Origin: Hygrophila difformis
Taxonomy: Eukaryota; Streptophyta; Magnoliopsida; Lamiales; Acanthaceae
NCBI GenBank assembly: GCA_030278955.1
Contig: JAOANR010000002.1
Span: forward strand, 1,798,001-1,862,000
Reading direction: 5' to 3'
Length of the DNA: 64,000 bases
Every line of letters begins with the position of its first letter. Within the stretch, counting starts at the first letter, position 1. The notes below the pieces were generated by a model. It did no database searches. It was given only the letters and a program-made list of their open reading frames with translations, and was not told the origin of the DNA. The position numbers and the translations under genes are program-made. This document shows, piece after piece, positions 11,681 to 22,061 of the stretch.

Positions 11681-14600
11681 CGCACGCTATTGTTCCCACG
11701 TAATTCTCTAATGCTTCCTTTCTTCCATTAAACTTAATCTTGATTTCTTCTTCTGTGAATTCAGTCTTCTTTTCAATGCTATCAGGGATTGATAGCCTCA
11801 CCTTTGGACTATTCTTTCCCCAATAACTCAAAGGCAACAATTCTGGAATTTCTTTTCCTGGTGAAGATCCTTCAGAAGTATCTGATTCATTTCCCTCAGA
11901 CTTTTGTGCTTCTTCCTGCTCATTCCCAACATTCTCATTTCCTTCTTCTTCTGCTTGACCTCCTTCTTGAGCAGGTTCTACATTTTCTTCCTGAACTTGT
12001 TCTGGGTTTTTTTCATGGACAGGTTCTGGATTTTCTTCTTGAACTTCATCAGCATCATTATGTTGCAGATTGCCTACGTCTGAATCATGTATCAATGATG
12101 TGCTGGTATCTATCTTTTCAGTAACTTCCAAGCTATGCTGATTTAAGATCTCTGTGGGATCTTCCTGTACAGATTCCTTTAACCGAAGAGAGATAGCAGT
12201 AGGTTCTGAATCTTGAAATCCTTGGGTTCCAAAATATTCTTCTGCTTTCTTCTTCTGTTCTGCAACCCACTCAGGATCATTCATCCTTGCAATTGCTCTC
12301 TGAGTTACCTCATCCCTAACTTGAGATGGTAGAACCCATTGATTCATTTGATCCTCAGCATTTGTCTGTGCTCCGAGATGTTGATTAACAATATCTTCCA
12401 CAGAATACTTTCTCTGTTGATCTTCTTGGATTTCATTTCTCTGCACTTCTTCTTCATAAGCTTGGAGTGCTAATGGAGATGGCTCCACTGTTTGCTCAGA
12501 ATTCATTTGTTGTTGAACTTTCTCCAATTCTAACTCAAGTTTAGCTGCATATTCATTTGCTTGTTCTACTGAGGTGCGTGCATTCCCTCATTCCCTGGCC
12601 AATTTTCTGAACTTTTTGATCAAACCTTCCAAGGAATAAGTCATGTTCCCTACAGTAGTTCCATGCAAGTTCATATCTTCAAAATCTTGCAAATCTTCAA
12701 GTGATTGATCTTGGACTGTGCTCACCACTAATTTCTCCACTTGGTCTAGAAATTCTTGCTTATCTGCAGCTTGTTCTGGTGGTGAATCTTGTTCAATTTC
12801 TTTTTTTGAAGATCCTTGTAAATCGATATAACTTTGGATAAGACCCTTGTTAACCCGAGCTTGTTGATCTTCATCCTGTCCTTCCAAATTATCTTTTTCA
12901 ATAATCTGGGTCTGTTGGAGTTCGGTGGTCGGTTGAGTTGACCCCTGTTCATCAGGTTGATGTTCATCGATACATGCTCTCCAGCCTTCTGGATCTATAT
13001 CTCCCACTTCCAAATTACTATAAGGAGTGAGTTCCAACCTCTCTGTATAGGGTATTACCCCTAAAGTTGGTTTGACTTTCTCTTCATCAGAGCTGGTATC
13101 ATGCACCACATACTTAGGCTTCCTAGCCTTCATCTTTATTCTGAACTTCTTAACAGGTCTTTCAGGTTCTTTTTCTTGTTGTTTTTCTCTCTCAGGATTG
13201 ATTCCTGGTTGTTCTACATTCTCAAAAGAGGATTCTTGCTGCTTAGGTTTCTCAAGATTAGTCTCCTTCTGCTCAGAAAGTAACTTTCCTCTCCTTTTGT
13301 AAGTAACAACTTCCTTCTTTTCTTGAGCTGGTTGTAGTATCTCATTATCTTCATCCATCAAATCCCTTGCCTCTGAAATTCCTATTTTCTAGTCCAAAAT
13401 TTCTTTGGTTGCTAGCTCATCTTCATTCTTCCTCTTCTTTGGAAATTGGCTAGTTTTCTCAGACTTGCTTGTCTCCACCTTTCTCCCAGTCCTTTTCTTA
13501 GCTTAAGGTACTTCTTCTGAAGTGCTTGAACTAAGATTGTGTGACTTTCTCTTCCTGGTGGATACTTTCTTTTTACCTTTCTTATCTTGGGTTTTCATGA
13601 ATTCCTCCCATTCACGCTTTTCCTTTTGTCTGCTTGCATAATAATAATCCATACTCTCTTGCAGGATCGGATGGAGTTCATCATTTCCTTCATTCTCTTC
13701 TCCTACAATGGTTGTGACTTCATCCACTACTCTCATTTTCACAATTCTTTGTTCATCATCTATGCTCCTTGTATGCGTTTTCTCTGCACATACTATCATA
13801 TCTGATATACTTCTCAATGAATTCTTTCTTTCTCTCCTGAACATATCCATGAACTTCTTGCTGGAGAGTTGGAGGTAATCTCTTCATGATCTTGTTAAGT
13901 CTGTCTGTAATGAGAAGATCTGCATCTGCTGGTGTTATTGATGGGGCTGAAACTTTCCTGAAATTCTTTATAGGTTCCAGTCCTTCATTAACAACAGATT
14001 CTCTGAAAATGTTCCTGACTATATTCTGTGGTGTCTGCTTTGCATCTGATCTCTGTTTCCTGTTTTTCCCTATTCTCTCAGCTTCTCTCTCCTCTGCATC
14101 CTTAACCCATGCTTGTTGTTCTGGTATTAAATCAGCAAACTCCTCTAGTGGAAATTCCTCATCAGGTTTCCTTTTCAACCCTGGTTTAAGAATCCTTCTC
14201 CTCAGATTTTCTCCCTTAGCCCACTCATTCATATGCGTGATCCAGCTATTCCTAGCTTCCTGAATGGTTCTAAGGACATCACTCCATACCATCTTTCCTT
14301 GTTTAGCTTTCTTAAAATAAGGCTCGAGGTCATGTCTCAAATTGATCCGAGCATCAATAATCCTGTCCAGAGCCAAATTTGTCAAAAAATTTTGTTCAAT
14401 GGGTCCCTTCTTGTTCAAGAATGTTGGAGGCATGTATGCAGGGAGTGCCTGCTGAGCATTATAGACTCTAGCATTTCTGATTTCTTGAAGTTTGCAGCAG
14501 TATTTGGTGAGTCGTTTCACATATTTAGGTAGTGGTTGAGGATCAAAGTAATCCAGCTCCAACCCTATTTGATCTTTTGGATTGATAATTCTGTAGCATT

Positions 14601-14955
14601 CCTGATTCCACTCAGCCATGCACTTCTTTTCCCTTTCCAAAAGTCTTTCAAGCCTGATTCCATTGGGAAGATGCTTATCATTAATGAGAAATATCATTTG
14701 GTCTTCCCAGAATTTACTCATCTTGTCCCAGAATGCTTCTTCTAAATCAATCATCAATGATTCCTTTTCTTTCTCTGGTATGTGTTGAATCATCATTGGA
14801 TTGACATAAAAGATTGGGGGTGAAATTTCCATCCCTAACCATCCACCGCTTTTCTGAATAGATTTCACCATATTTGCTGTTCTCCTCATCATCAAGAATG
14901 ATTTTTCTTTCTTATCTGATTCTATACCTCGAGCTTGAAGTTCTTCATAGGTCAT
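11681..14955 (-). pseudogene. Long additional ORF in the env position, broken
   Basis: A frame opens at ATG 14955 (MTYEELQARG) and runs 399 codons to 13756. A frameshift between 13,756 and 13,850 moves to a frame that continues to the LTR, interrupted only by TAA 13503, TAG 13389 and TGA 12588. The first part is soluble and helical (GGWLGMEISPPIFYVNP, YFDPQPLPKYVKRLTKYC). The second is very rich in Glu, Gln, Lys and Ser with basic, nuclear-localisation-like runs (KKRTGRK, PKKRKNED). I see no signal peptide or membrane segment, so it does not look like an envelope protein. I do not recognise the family. The product would have been over 1,000 residues. Confidence 0.6.
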
Positions 14956-15013
14956 CTTATGAATCCTTAAGAAAGAGATAAGATAAAACTAATTAAATCG
15001 GAGTCACCATACT

Positions 15014-15141
15014 CACATTTAGAGCTTGACTCTAAATGTGCAGATGATAAAAGAAAACATAATATCAGTTTTTCCTTTTTATATTCATCATTCTTTGAAT
15101 GATAACACCATACTCACATTTAGAGATTTGCTCTAAATGTG
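15014..15141. repeat. Two identical hairpins between the F-box array and the additional ORF
   Basis: CACATTTAGAG and CTCTAAATGTG pair perfectly at 15014-15040 (loop CTTGA) and again at 15115-15141 (loop ATTTG). The stretch CACCATACT precedes both. Stem sequences are the same in the two copies; only the loops differ. Function unknown. Confidence 0.9.
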
Positions 15142-15300
15142 AAGATTTCAATGCTGACTAAGTCTGCTTATTGCAAAACAAAAATAACAGAGAAAAAAAC
15201 ATAATATAAACAAACAAAACAAAATATAGAATTCATCAGATTCTTGCTAATATTACGGAATTACAAAGCATGATGGTTCTTATGACATCCAATCTGTTAA

Positions 15301-16031
15301 TTACAAATAAGGAGGCATCTCCCCATCAATTCCAAATCTGAGAAACAGATTACAGTGCTCAGAGACTAAACACCTCATGCAGTAAATTGAGGTAACACCA
15401 TAAGAATTCCTTGAAAAGGTGTGATTATTATCATAATAGTTCCTAAGATTGCAAAATCTCTTCTTAGGTTGTCCTTGAAAAGGTGAAAGAAATTCCTCAT
15501 AATTTGATAGCACCCTCTGACTTGAAGCCGAAGATCTTTGAGCCTTCGTCTATTCTTACATAGAGTAGCAAAGAGCCAAATTCCTTTCTCTTGTTCTTCA
15601 ACTTCATCCTTACTCAAAAGCATAAGAGCTTTTATGTAAATGGATGGGGGGTGATTATCAGTAATTGCAGGTTTTAAGAGATCAAATGCTGCTTGTTCAT
15701 TCTTAACTTGAACAAACAAACGCAGTGCCTCCTGTAACTGGTACATCCAATTTCCTGCATTTCTACAGCTTTCAAGAAAATCTCTCTGTGTTTCTTCAAA
15801 AGTCCCCTATCCCCATGCAGAAAATTCTTCAAGACTAAAGGATGATGGGTGGCTTCTTCAAACTCTTTGCAGACTAATTTACAATTAAAAACAGTCTCAG
15901 GGTGATCAAATGCCAGTCTCGACAAAATATTCCCAAGAATCTCATAAGGAAGATCTGTGATCTGAGTTTCCCCCGATCTAGATTTCTTTATTGAAGTCCT
16001 TGGTTGCTTTGAAGAGCTTCCAATTTCACAG
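15301..16031 (-). pseudogene. F-box gene copy F
   Basis: The exon starts after CTACTCAG at 16031 (CEIGSSSKQPRTS). The F-box is ITDLPYEILGNILSRLAFDH. The middle (LQEALRLFVQVKNEQAAFDL, LKPAITDNHPPSIYIKAL) lies in a second frame after a shift near 15,750. The C-terminal motif (SPFQGQPKKRFCNLRNYY) lies in a third frame after a shift near 15,510. The final stop is at 15301. As in copy E, no private first exon is visible. Confidence 0.7.
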
Positions 16032-16190
16032 CTGAGTAGGATTAAAAACAATAGCCAAATTAAAAGCTAAGGAATGAAATTCATTAATGCAAAAGGAATG
16101 TACAGATTAGTCATCCAGAGAATTCATTGTTCAAGACAATAAGCACAAAAGATTACAAGCAAAAGAAAATATGAACTGCTTGGTTATATA

Positions 16191-16949
16191 CTAGTCTAAT
16201 TCTAGCAATTCATCTTCATTTTGCTCTTCTTCTTCATTGTTCCACTGCTCCCAATCGAATAATATGCCTTGTTCTCCACTTGCTCTTCTGAACTGCTTGA
16301 CATAGTTAAATAATTCACATGGTATGCACTCCATTCTTTCAATCAAGAGTAATTGTTGTCGTTCGATAAGGGAGTGATTCTTACAAAAACTCCTTTCCTC
16401 TTGATCAAGGAATGGATTTGGGAACTTTTCACAGTAACGAAGCCAGTGCAGAACACTTATTTTAAGGAAAGCTAAATCAAAGGGATCCTGGGTTACAGAT
16501 TCAATCAATTGAATTCCTTCCTCGTCCAGTTGTTGATCTTGTTTGGAAAGCAATAGGAGACATCTTATGAAAGCAGTTGGTTTGCGTTTATCATCTAATC
16601 CGGGCTTTAAGAGTTCATAGGCTTTTTCTTCATCTTTATCATCCACAATGGCTATCAGTGCAGGTTCGATACTAAACATAAAGTTCCCTGCATCCTGACA
16701 TTCCTTAATAAATTTAACCTGATTGTTGGGATAAGAATTTCCTCTCCAAATAGCACAGGTTTCCAAATTAACTCTCTTTAGAGCTAATAATGATCTGCTT
16801 GCTGAGAGGAATTACTTGGATGTCTCAGATGCTCTAAAAAGTGTCTTTATGCTTTCCTTTCCTAGTCTCGACAGAATGTATCCCAGTAACTCAATTGGTA
16901 AAATCAAATATTTGAGTTTCCAAGAGTTGAGGGATTCCGACATTTCTGA
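16191..16949 (-). pseudogene. F-box gene copy E
   Basis: An exon after TTTTCAG near 16,950 holds a shifted N-terminus (one extra T near 16,905) and then the F-box LPIELLGYILSRLGKESIK. TAA at 16812-16814 interrupts it. The rest is open: CQDAGNFMFSIEPALIAI, YELLKPGLDDKRKPTAF, FPNPFLDQEERSFCKNH, and an acidic end (EEEEQNEDELLELD). No MAGNN first exon lies directly upstream, so it may have shared the first exon of copy D as an alternative 3' exon. Most similar to copy B in its middle region. Confidence 0.7.
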
Positions 16950-17117
16950 AAAGAAAAGGAGGAAAAACACAGAATTCAGAGTAAAACTTATTGTTTATGA
17001 AGTAATTAAGGAATAGAGATTAGATTTTATTAACAATACCAAGCTGCATTACAAAATACAAGAGACTTGGTTTGGTGACAATTTCAAAATCTAATACTAG
17101 AAGACTTGTCACAGACA

Positions 17118-18114
17118 TCAATCTCTTCCTTCTTCATCCAAGAATTCTTCAATAATGCTATGGTTATAAGAGTCTTCCTTGGCTGCCATCCTAAAATCAG
17201 CTATTGCTCTACTTGTATCACAACAAAGATAGTTGATCTGATCTGCTCTATGATCAAAATATGGTGGCATATGAAAGATTTCCCAGTCATAATTATCAAG
17301 ATTGCAGAATTCCCTCTTTTTCTGCCCTAAGAAAGGATTCGGGACATATTCCCATTCTGAGAGTAAAGTAAGAAGATCATATCTAAAATCGTAGCTATTT
17401 AACCTATCATTTAATATAGGACTCATTAAACGAAGCCCTGTATCTATTTCCTTTCTAGAAACTCTGCTTAAACATCATAAGGCTTTAAAATATTGAGAAA
17501 ACTTGGAATTGTCATTAATTCCTTCTTCCAGGATTTGAAACGCCTTGTTCTCTTTACCCTGCGTGAACAGTTCCATAGCTTTATGTAGGTTCAATATTTG
17601 ATTTTTAGCCCGTCTACAGGAGTGTAGAAACTCGGCTTTACCAGAGGATTTGTTAGAAATTCTCTTAAAAACCGGATCCTCTACATTGAATCTCCGGAAG
17701 ACAGTAGGGTAGTTTGAAACCATTTTGAATGTTGAACATGTTCTTTTGCAATGGAGCAAGTCTTCGAAGCTGCTCTGCCCTACTCGTGACAAAATCTCTC
17801 CAATGATGTCCAATGGAAGATCAGTCATTTGTAGTGCAGAGAACTCAGAAGCCTGCTCTTTACTGCTGTTTGAGCGAGTTTTAAAGAAGGAAAATCAGTT
17901 GTTTGTATTAATGAAATTATACTACCAAAATTCTACGATTTCTAAGAAAAATGTGAACGAGCGATGATAGATTATGCGAAATGCAGAATATAAACCCTAA
18001 TGTTACAAATCAAGCATTTAGATGCGAAATGCAGAAGCAAAGTCTGCAGAATTTAAACACCAAAAAGAAGAAAATGAATTAAGAATGGAAGGCTTACGGA
18101 TTGTTGCCTGCCAT
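17118..18114 (-). pseudogene. F-box gene copy D, two exons, nearly complete
   Basis: First exon 18098-18114 (MAGNN plus CC) ends at GTAAGC. The second exon runs from 17865, after AAACAG, to the stop at 17118. The joined frame is 255 codons with a single premature TGA at 17475-17477. The F-box is DLPLDIIGEILSRVGQSSFE. The middle has AFQILEEGINDNSKF, followed by VPNPFLGQKKREFCNLDNY and an acidic tail (EEFLDEEGRD). This copy best supports the two-exon model because exon lengths, phase and splice sites all agree with copy B. Confidence 0.75.
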
Positions 18115-18517
18115 TTGAGTGAGTTCCTGGAAGTGAAAGTATTTCGAACGTTTCTGGATGAAAATTTCGCAAATGGAATGAGAGAAGCTTGACGATGGCG
18201 GTTTCTCCTTCGAGAGAAAATATATGGATAGATATGAAAGTGATTTGAAAAGATATGGAGGTTATAGGATATAAAAAATGGGTTGGCCTAGTTTAAAAGC
18301 TGCAGAGTAGGATACTCAAGTGTTATTCCTCTATTAAATTCTAATGATTAAGTCTAGGCCTGCCACATCAGCGGATTTGAATATTAACTCAAAATTTGAG
18401 TTAATAAACCTACACAGGCAAAACTTTTGGACGAAAATAGATTATTTTGAAAAAAAAAACAACGCGAGGAACATAGATTGAAAAGAATTACATGTCAACA
18501 AGGAAATGCATTTAGTC

Positions 18518-18856
18518 TAATTAGATTCTAGATCAGACTCAAAGTCTGAATCTAGTTCATCTATATACTCATTAAAAGCTACCCTCAATTCCTTAATTAA
18601 GGTTACTAATCCTTTCCTTCATCCCCTGAATATACTTCTCTTTAGCCTAAAGGATGTTTGGAGCCTCATTTAACATTTTACAATTTAATTTGCAATTGAA
18701 CACGGTCTAATGATGAGCAAACATCAATCTTGACAAGATGTTCCCAAGAATCTCATAGGGAAATTCTGTGATCTGAGTTTCTCTTGATCCAGATTCCTTT
18801 GATGAAATTTTTGGTTTCTTTGAGGAGCTTCCAGTTTCAACATTGATTAATATTTG
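18518..18856 (-). pseudogene. F-box gene copy C, internally deleted
   Basis: The N-terminal part (VETGSSSKKPKISSKESGS, then ITEFPYEILGNILSRL) is very close to copy F. It breaks off near 18,707, and a short C-terminal acidic piece (ELRVAFNEYIDELDSDFE) closes at 18,518. The middle, with the helical region and PNPFLGQ motif, is missing. The acceptor that copy F uses (CAG) is CAA here. Confidence 0.6.
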
Positions 18857-19033
18857 AAAAAGATAATGCAATTGAATTAAGAAAAGAAGCATAAAGGAAT
18901 GAAAGTGCAAGAATTTTAGGGTAACAAGTGAAATAGAAATATATTAACAAGTGGTTCCAAATTACATCCCAAAATTATTTAAAACACAAAGGTTAGCCAT
19001 AGTATTTTCCTATTCTGGAAAATACTGGACTAT

Positions 19034-20152
19034 TCAAGGATTAACAATTTCCTCTTCATCAGAATCACTCCACAACAATTCATCAGGAAACACCTCACCA
19101 CAATACAATCTGAATTGCCTCACTATGTCAAAAAATTGACAAGGGATACAGTCCATCCTGACATATGGTGGTAAAAAGACTCGTTCCTACAATGTATGAT
19201 TCTTGCAATAACTTCTCTCTTCTTGACCTTAGAAAGGGTTTGGGATTCTCGGAAAATGGATTAACGAATGAAAAAGATAGAGCTTAATGAAAACAACATC
19301 TAGGACATTCGAAGCTGCTGTTTTGATCAACTCTAAACCCACTTCATTTAGCTTGTCATCTTGTTTTGTCAAGAGAAGCATTGTTCTGAGAAGGATGGTG
19401 GGTTGATGTTCATCATCTAATCCTGACTTGAGGAGTTCAAAAGATTTCTTCTCATCCCGTTCATCAACAAATGCCATCAATGCAGGTTCGATATTAAACA
19501 TATAATTCCCTGCATTCTGGCATTCTTGAATGAACCTTCTCTGATTATCAGGATAGACATTTTCCCTCCATCTCATACATGACTCCAGGTTTGCTCTCTT
19601 GTACACAAGATGGGTTTTGCTCGATTGATAGAATATTGGAGAGACTTCTGCTACCCTAAAGAGTTCCCTCACACTGTCTTTTCCAAGTCTCGACATGATA
19701 TCTCCCAGCAACTAGTAGGTAAGTGAGATATCTGAGTTCCAAGGAGTTGTGGATTCCTAGCATTTCTGTTTCCAGAAAAAAATACAATGAGGAATACAGA
19801 AGAGAACTTTTTATTGAAAATGATGGAACTAACAATTCGAAAATAGGATTTCATTTCTATTGCCGAGCTCTAATAACCTCATGTGGAAAATCCGTCAGTT
19901 ATAATACAAAGATGTCAGAAAAATACTCTCCAATTTTAACATTGTTTAAGTGAGTTTAAAGAAAAGGCTTTTAGTTATAAGAAATCTAAATGTTTAGTTT
20001 TTTCCGATTTCTACAGCCAAAATAAACTCATCGAGAATTCAGAATCATTAACCCTAGGTCTAATGGCATAATCCGGAAACAAACATTGCAGAATGGAACA
20101 ACAATGTGAAAGATAGGATAAACTAGATAGCTTACAGATTGTTCCCGGCCAT
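19034..20152 (-). pseudogene. F-box gene copy B, two exons
   Basis: A 17-bp first exon (20136-20152, MAGNN plus two bases) ends at GTAAGC. The second exon begins after GAAACAG at 19765 in matching phase. It carries the F-box (SRLGKDSVRELFRVAEVSP), the region CQNAGNYMFNIEPALMAF and the motif PNPF. A 1-bp loss near 19,700 shifts the F-box frame, and a TAA at 19229-19231 replaces the Leu of PNPFLGQ. Without those lesions the frame would reach TGA at 19034 after an acidic end (SDSDEEEIVN). Spacing and splice signals match copy D. Confidence 0.7.
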
Positions 20153-20557
20153 TTTCTTCTTCGATTAGGTTTCTGAATGAACTTGCTACGAAAATGATGA
20201 GAATGAAAGTTTTGGTGTGTGACGATTTCTTCTCGGGAGAGAAAAGGAGAGAAAAACTGATGAAAAGTTTGGAAATGACAACTGAAAGGAATGATTGCAA
20301 GGATATAGCCGACCTATTTTTAGCTAAGAGATGCAAGGGTTAAAATAGTAAATCTTATTTCTGCAGGGAGTAATGATTGAGCCTAAAATAAGCCTATTTG
20401 AGAAACAAATTTATTTAAAATGACTAAGATAAAGATCTGGTGCAAAAGATAAGATCAAGTCATTATTCAGCACAAGAAAATAAGGCGAGGAGTAAAGAAG
20501 ACATATCATCAACAGAAGACTCAGAATTAAATAAAAATTAAGAGAATACATAATCAT

Positions 20558-21298
20558 TTAATCAAAATCTGAATCAGTTTCTAATTCTGATTCAGATTCA
20601 ATTACATATTCATTGAAGACTTCTCTTAATTCTCTAATCAAATTGGTAACCTCACAACACAAACAATCAATGTTTGTGGCACCATAATTATAGTGTGGAG
20701 GCTCCCTAACTAAGTCTCTACTGTGTGGAGCCATGTAGTCACATTAGTAACGATGCCCCTGTCCCAAGAAAGGGTTAGGATCTTCTTCGATGTCGATGAA
20801 AACCCTGCTGATCTTCTCCTTAATCTTGTGGATGTGCTCTTCCTCTTTAAGGATTGATCCAAGCAGATACAGTCCTTCATCAATCTCTTCAAGGCTCTCT
20901 GAACTCAGAAGAATGAAAACCTTGATGAAGATTGAAGGGTGATGATTATCCTCAATTCCAGGTCTGAGGATTTCAAAAGCGGCTTCCATAAGCCCTGTGT
21001 TGCGGAAAGCCACGAGTGCAAGTTCAAGTTTGAGCATGAAGTTCCCTGCTTCTCTGCATCTTTCCATTATCTGTGCGTAGTGATTATCATGCGTTCTCTC
21101 CGCAGTGATTCGCTTCACTACATTTGCTCTCCTCCATATTGCAGATGCCTTGCTTGCTCTCAAGAATTTCTTGCAAGTTGGGGCTATTTTGGCTACATCT
21201 TTCATCTCTTCCTTTCCCAGTCTTGAAAGAATGTCTCCCAAAATTTCATCAGGGATATCTAAGATGGAGGTTCTGGCATTGGGAGCTGCTGCGGCCAT
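20558..21298 (-). pseudogene. F-box gene copy A inside the retrotransposon
   Basis: A 247-codon frame starts MAAAAPN. Residues about 12-50 are an F-box (ILDIPDEILGDILSRLGKEE). A helical region follows (RCREAGNFMLKLELALVAF, then FEILRPGIEDNHHPSIF) and the family signature DPNPFLGQ. The C-terminus is acidic (ESESELETDSDFD). In plants such proteins act as substrate adaptors of SCF ubiquitin ligases through SKP1; the layout recalls F-box proteins of the At2g35280 type with a Sel1-like region, from memory and not checked. An in-frame TAA at 20744-20746 cuts off 61 C-terminal residues. This copy has no intron and is the first of six after integrase. Confidence 0.75.
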
Positions 21299-21299
21299 T

Positions 21300-22061
21300 T
21301 TGATTTCTGATGAAGGTTGTAAGATAATCGTTCTAATGTGGGAATGTTTGAGAGTAAGGAGAGAAAGATTCGACTAGATTTTATAGCAGAAAAACTAAAT
21401 TCTGCCATAATTACAAGCGGTTGAAACGACGTGTGATGGTTAGTGCAGAAGAAGAAGAAGAGTCTGAAAAGGGGTATTTTAGTCTTAAGAAGTTTGAAAA
21501 ATCTATCCGTTTAGTATTCCCAGACTCTCGCTTTGTTACTTGTCATTGCATGAACATATAAACTGTCTCTCGCTTTGTAATTTACAAAGCGAGAGAGAAT
21601 TCTTGTATAATCTTCCGAGAAAATAGTCACGTTTTATGTTTCGACAAAGTGTAGATATCAAATTCTTTGGCATTTAGAGACATAACAAATTTTTCATAAT
21701 AATGAGAACTTGAACTTATCACCTTGCTTTAAAACTTTTACAAAGCGTGAGCGAGTATAGTTCATCTTTAATCACGCTTTGTCAAATTAGCGTGACCTCA
21801 GAATTTGTTCATACTTTATTTCCAAACACTTAATACTCAATACCTGGTTGAAGATTTCCTTCTCACCCCTCTTCAATCCATCACAGCTTCATTTCTCGAG
21901 TTCCTGAAAATATATAAAATAAGAATTAGAGATAAAACATTTATCAAAAGAAAAAGGGAAATACTACTCAGTTAACCTGGGTAGTATCCACCCCCTATAT
22001 ATTTTTTTTTTCAGAAAAATTAGGGATTATCCAAATATTCAGTTTGGATATTTAAATCTTG
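21300..22061 (-). other. Spacer between integrase and the F-box array
   Basis: No coding frame is seen. The stretch holds several copies of the motif CTCTCGCTTTGT or its complement, including a perfect 31-bp palindrome at 21566-21596. The same motif recurs in the LTR of the element. Confidence 0.55.
21566..21596. repeat. Perfect 15-bp palindrome built on the CTCGCTTTGT motif
   Basis: Arms TCTCTCGCTTTGTAA (21566-21580) and TTACAAAGCGAGAGA (21582-21596) pair perfectly around a single T. Further copies lie at about 21,527, 21,750 and 21,774. Confidence 0.9.
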
